From an uncultured Bacteroidota bacterium (GTDB taxonomy: Bacteria > Bacteroidota > Bacteroidia > Chitinophagales > Chitinophagaceae), in NCBI GenBank assembly GCA_903958045.1, contig CAJBRT010000211.1, positions 1 through 45,363 of the forward strand: 45,363 nucleotides of DNA. Reading direction: 5' to 3'. The translations under genes were made by a program, and so were the position numbers. Of the stretch, positions 44,215 through 45,363 are shown one piece after another. Below the pieces are notes generated by a model. That model was not told the DNA's origin. It ran no database searches and saw nothing but the letters and a program-made list of their open reading frames with translations. Every line of letters begins with the position of its first letter. Within the stretch, counting starts at the first letter, position 1.

Positions 44215-45129
44215 ATGATTTTTTATAAAACAAAGTCACCAGTATTACTTTTATTATTCAATAGACCAGAACACACAAAATTAGTTTTTGAAGAAGTGCG
44301 AAATGCCCAACCTGAAAAATTATATATAGCACTTGATGGTCCTAGAAATAATAATCAAGATGACCTTTTAAAAACAAAAGAGATTAAAGATTATGTTTTA
44401 AAAAACATTGATTGGAATTGTAAGGTTTTTACACTATTTCGTGAATCAAATCTAGGTTGTAAAAATGCAGTTAGTGATGCAATTACTTGGTTTTTTAATC
44501 ATGAAAACAAGGGTATTATATTGGAGGATGATTGTCTGCCATTAAATAGTTTTTTTTCATTTTGTGATGATTTGTTAACAAAATATGAATTTGATGAAAG
44601 AGTCAGGCATATAAGTGGTGTTAATTTTTTAGATGCTGATATTGAAATTAAACACTCATATTATTTTTCCAAGTTTACACATGTTTGGGGATGGGCTTCT
44701 TGGAAAAGAGTTTGGAATGACTACTCAAAAGACATACTTAAAGAATTTGATCTTGATAAATTTGATGAATTTTATAATATCTACCAGGATAAAAAAGTAT
44801 GTGATACTATTATAAATGAATTAAAAAGAGTTCAATCTGACAATTTAAACACTTGGGATTATCAATATTTGTTTCTTAATTTCATCAATAATGGGTTAAC
44901 TATAATTCCTAAATACTCTTTAATCAAAAATATCGGATTTGATTTAAATTCAACTCATACACAAACAAATCCTTATAAAAGTAGAGAATTAGAAAATATC
45001 AATACAATTTTACATCCGTCAAATTATATCCCTAAAATAAATTATGATTTGTTAAGTTTAAGAAAAATGTTTAAAACAACCTTTTGGATGAAATTACAAT
45101 CTCGTATTTTACTAAAAAGCAAACCATAA
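44215..45129 (+). CDS. Glycosyltransferase of GT-A type, paralogue of the gene at 37875
   Basis: The 304-residue protein has the motif order of its paralogue: VLLLLFNRPEHTKLVFEEV, LYIALDGPRNNN, LFRESNLGCKNAVSDAI, GIILEDDCLPLNSFF, WGWASWKRVWNDY and SLIKNIGFDLNSTHTQTNPY. The metal-binding acidic motif is EDDC. The two genes bracket the middle of the locus and probably add different residues. Very AT-rich DNA and the loose 30-base gap before it fit a modular, exchangeable locus. Confidence 0.82.
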   Translation: MIFYKTKSPVLLLLFNRPEHTKLVFEEVRNAQPEKLYIALDGPRNNNQDDLLKTKEIKDYVLKNIDWNCKVFTLFRESNLGCKNAVSDAITWFFNHENKGIILEDDCLPLNSFFSFCDDLLTKYEFDERVRHISGVNFLDADIEIKHSYYFSKFTHVWGWASWKRVWNDYSKDILKEFDLDKFDEFYNIYQDKKVCDTIINELKRVQSDNLNTWDYQYLFLNFINNGLTIIPKYSLIKNIGFDLNSTHTQTNPYKSRELENINTILHPSNYIPKINYDLLSLRKMFKTTFWMKLQSRILLKSKP

Positions 45130-45131
45130 GA

Positions 45132-45363
45132 ATGAAAATTGTATACGATCATCAGACTTTTTCACAACAGGATTATGGAGGTATATCTAGATATTTTTAC
45201 GAGCTCATAAAATTTGGAAAAACAGATGGTGAAAATCAACTTGAGCTTATTTTAAAATATAGCAATAATACGTATATTGAAAACCTTGATATTAGTAATC
45301 ATAAAAATTTTTTTCTGAATAATGATTTTAAAGGAAAAAGAAGAATCCAAATGGTACTTAATA
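45132..45363 (+). CDS. GT4-like glycosyltransferase, N-terminal part (cut by the window end)
   Basis: The frame starts at ATG 45132, 2 bases after the preceding stop, and runs to the window edge (77 codons). The opening MKIVYDHQTFSQQDYGGISRYFYEL is typical of GT4/GT-B family enzymes, in which the GGISRY segment forms the acceptor-side loop. The donor domain lies outside the window. Confidence 0.78.
   Translation, partial: MKIVYDHQTFSQQDYGGISRYFYELIKFGKTDGENQLELILKYSNNTYIENLDISNHKNFFLNNDFKGKRRIQMVLN

Noticed and set aside
1..45363. CRISPR arrays, insertion sequences, prophage genes, rRNA or tRNA genes.
   Set aside because: I saw no regular spacer-repeat array, transposase, integrase or foldable tRNA/rRNA anywhere in the window.

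Overview
The window looks like chromosomal DNA of a member of the Bacteroidota, probably close to Chitinophagaceae (the family is inference). Signs seen in the sequence are a SusC/SusD outer-membrane pair, a type IX secretion / gliding gene block (gldJ, porU, porV), promoters of the TAnnTTTG (-7) type, almost no Shine-Dalgarno sequences, and low GC.

Region 1 (1-14.9 kb) reads as a phosphorus acquisition, storage and sparing region. It starts with the tail of a SusC-like receptor and a SusD-like lipoprotein, then a terminator. A phosphonate module follows: a FAD oxidoreductase, a PhnZ-type HD mixed-valent di-iron oxygenase and a phosphonatase-like HAD hydrolase, with a GH1 glycosidase behind. 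On the minus strand lie a calcineurin-like phosphoesterase, more like the PlcP lipid-remodelling enzyme than LpxH, and an adjacent MurG-like glycosyltransferase. Divergent from these are ppk1-ppx (polyphosphate). The end of ppx runs into a promoter with six GTAACA-like hexamers at an exact 11-base period, the geometry of a Pho box. It drives a TonB-dependent receptor and a beta-helix-like lipoprotein.

Region 2 (14.9-26.6 kb) is mostly housekeeping and secretion: a DUF983 protein, a small membrane protein, a PIN-toxin/antitoxin pair with two palindromic operators, murF, the T9SS genes gldJ, porU and porV, ispF, a TviB-type UDP-HexNAc dehydrogenase and an orphan HicB-like gene.

Region 3 (26.6 kb to the end) is a surface-polysaccharide locus, all on the plus strand. 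A strong promoter and a structured leader of about 330 bases precede a FlaA1/WbpM-like dehydratase. Then come GDP-L-fucose synthesis (gmd, fcl), export (Wza-like OPX, Wzz-like PCP, Wzm and Wzt ABC transporter) and a run of glycosyltransferases and methyltransferase-like genes. fdtA/fdtB, for a dTDP-3-amino-3,6-dideoxyhexose, lie within that run, and the last glycosyltransferase is cut by the window edge. From gmd onward the DNA is clearly more AT-rich, as in many exchangeable glycan loci.

The best candidate for something new is the phosphate-centred first region, where an unmistakable 11-base repeat operator sits amid uptake, phosphonate-cleavage, lipid-remodelling and polyphosphate genes.
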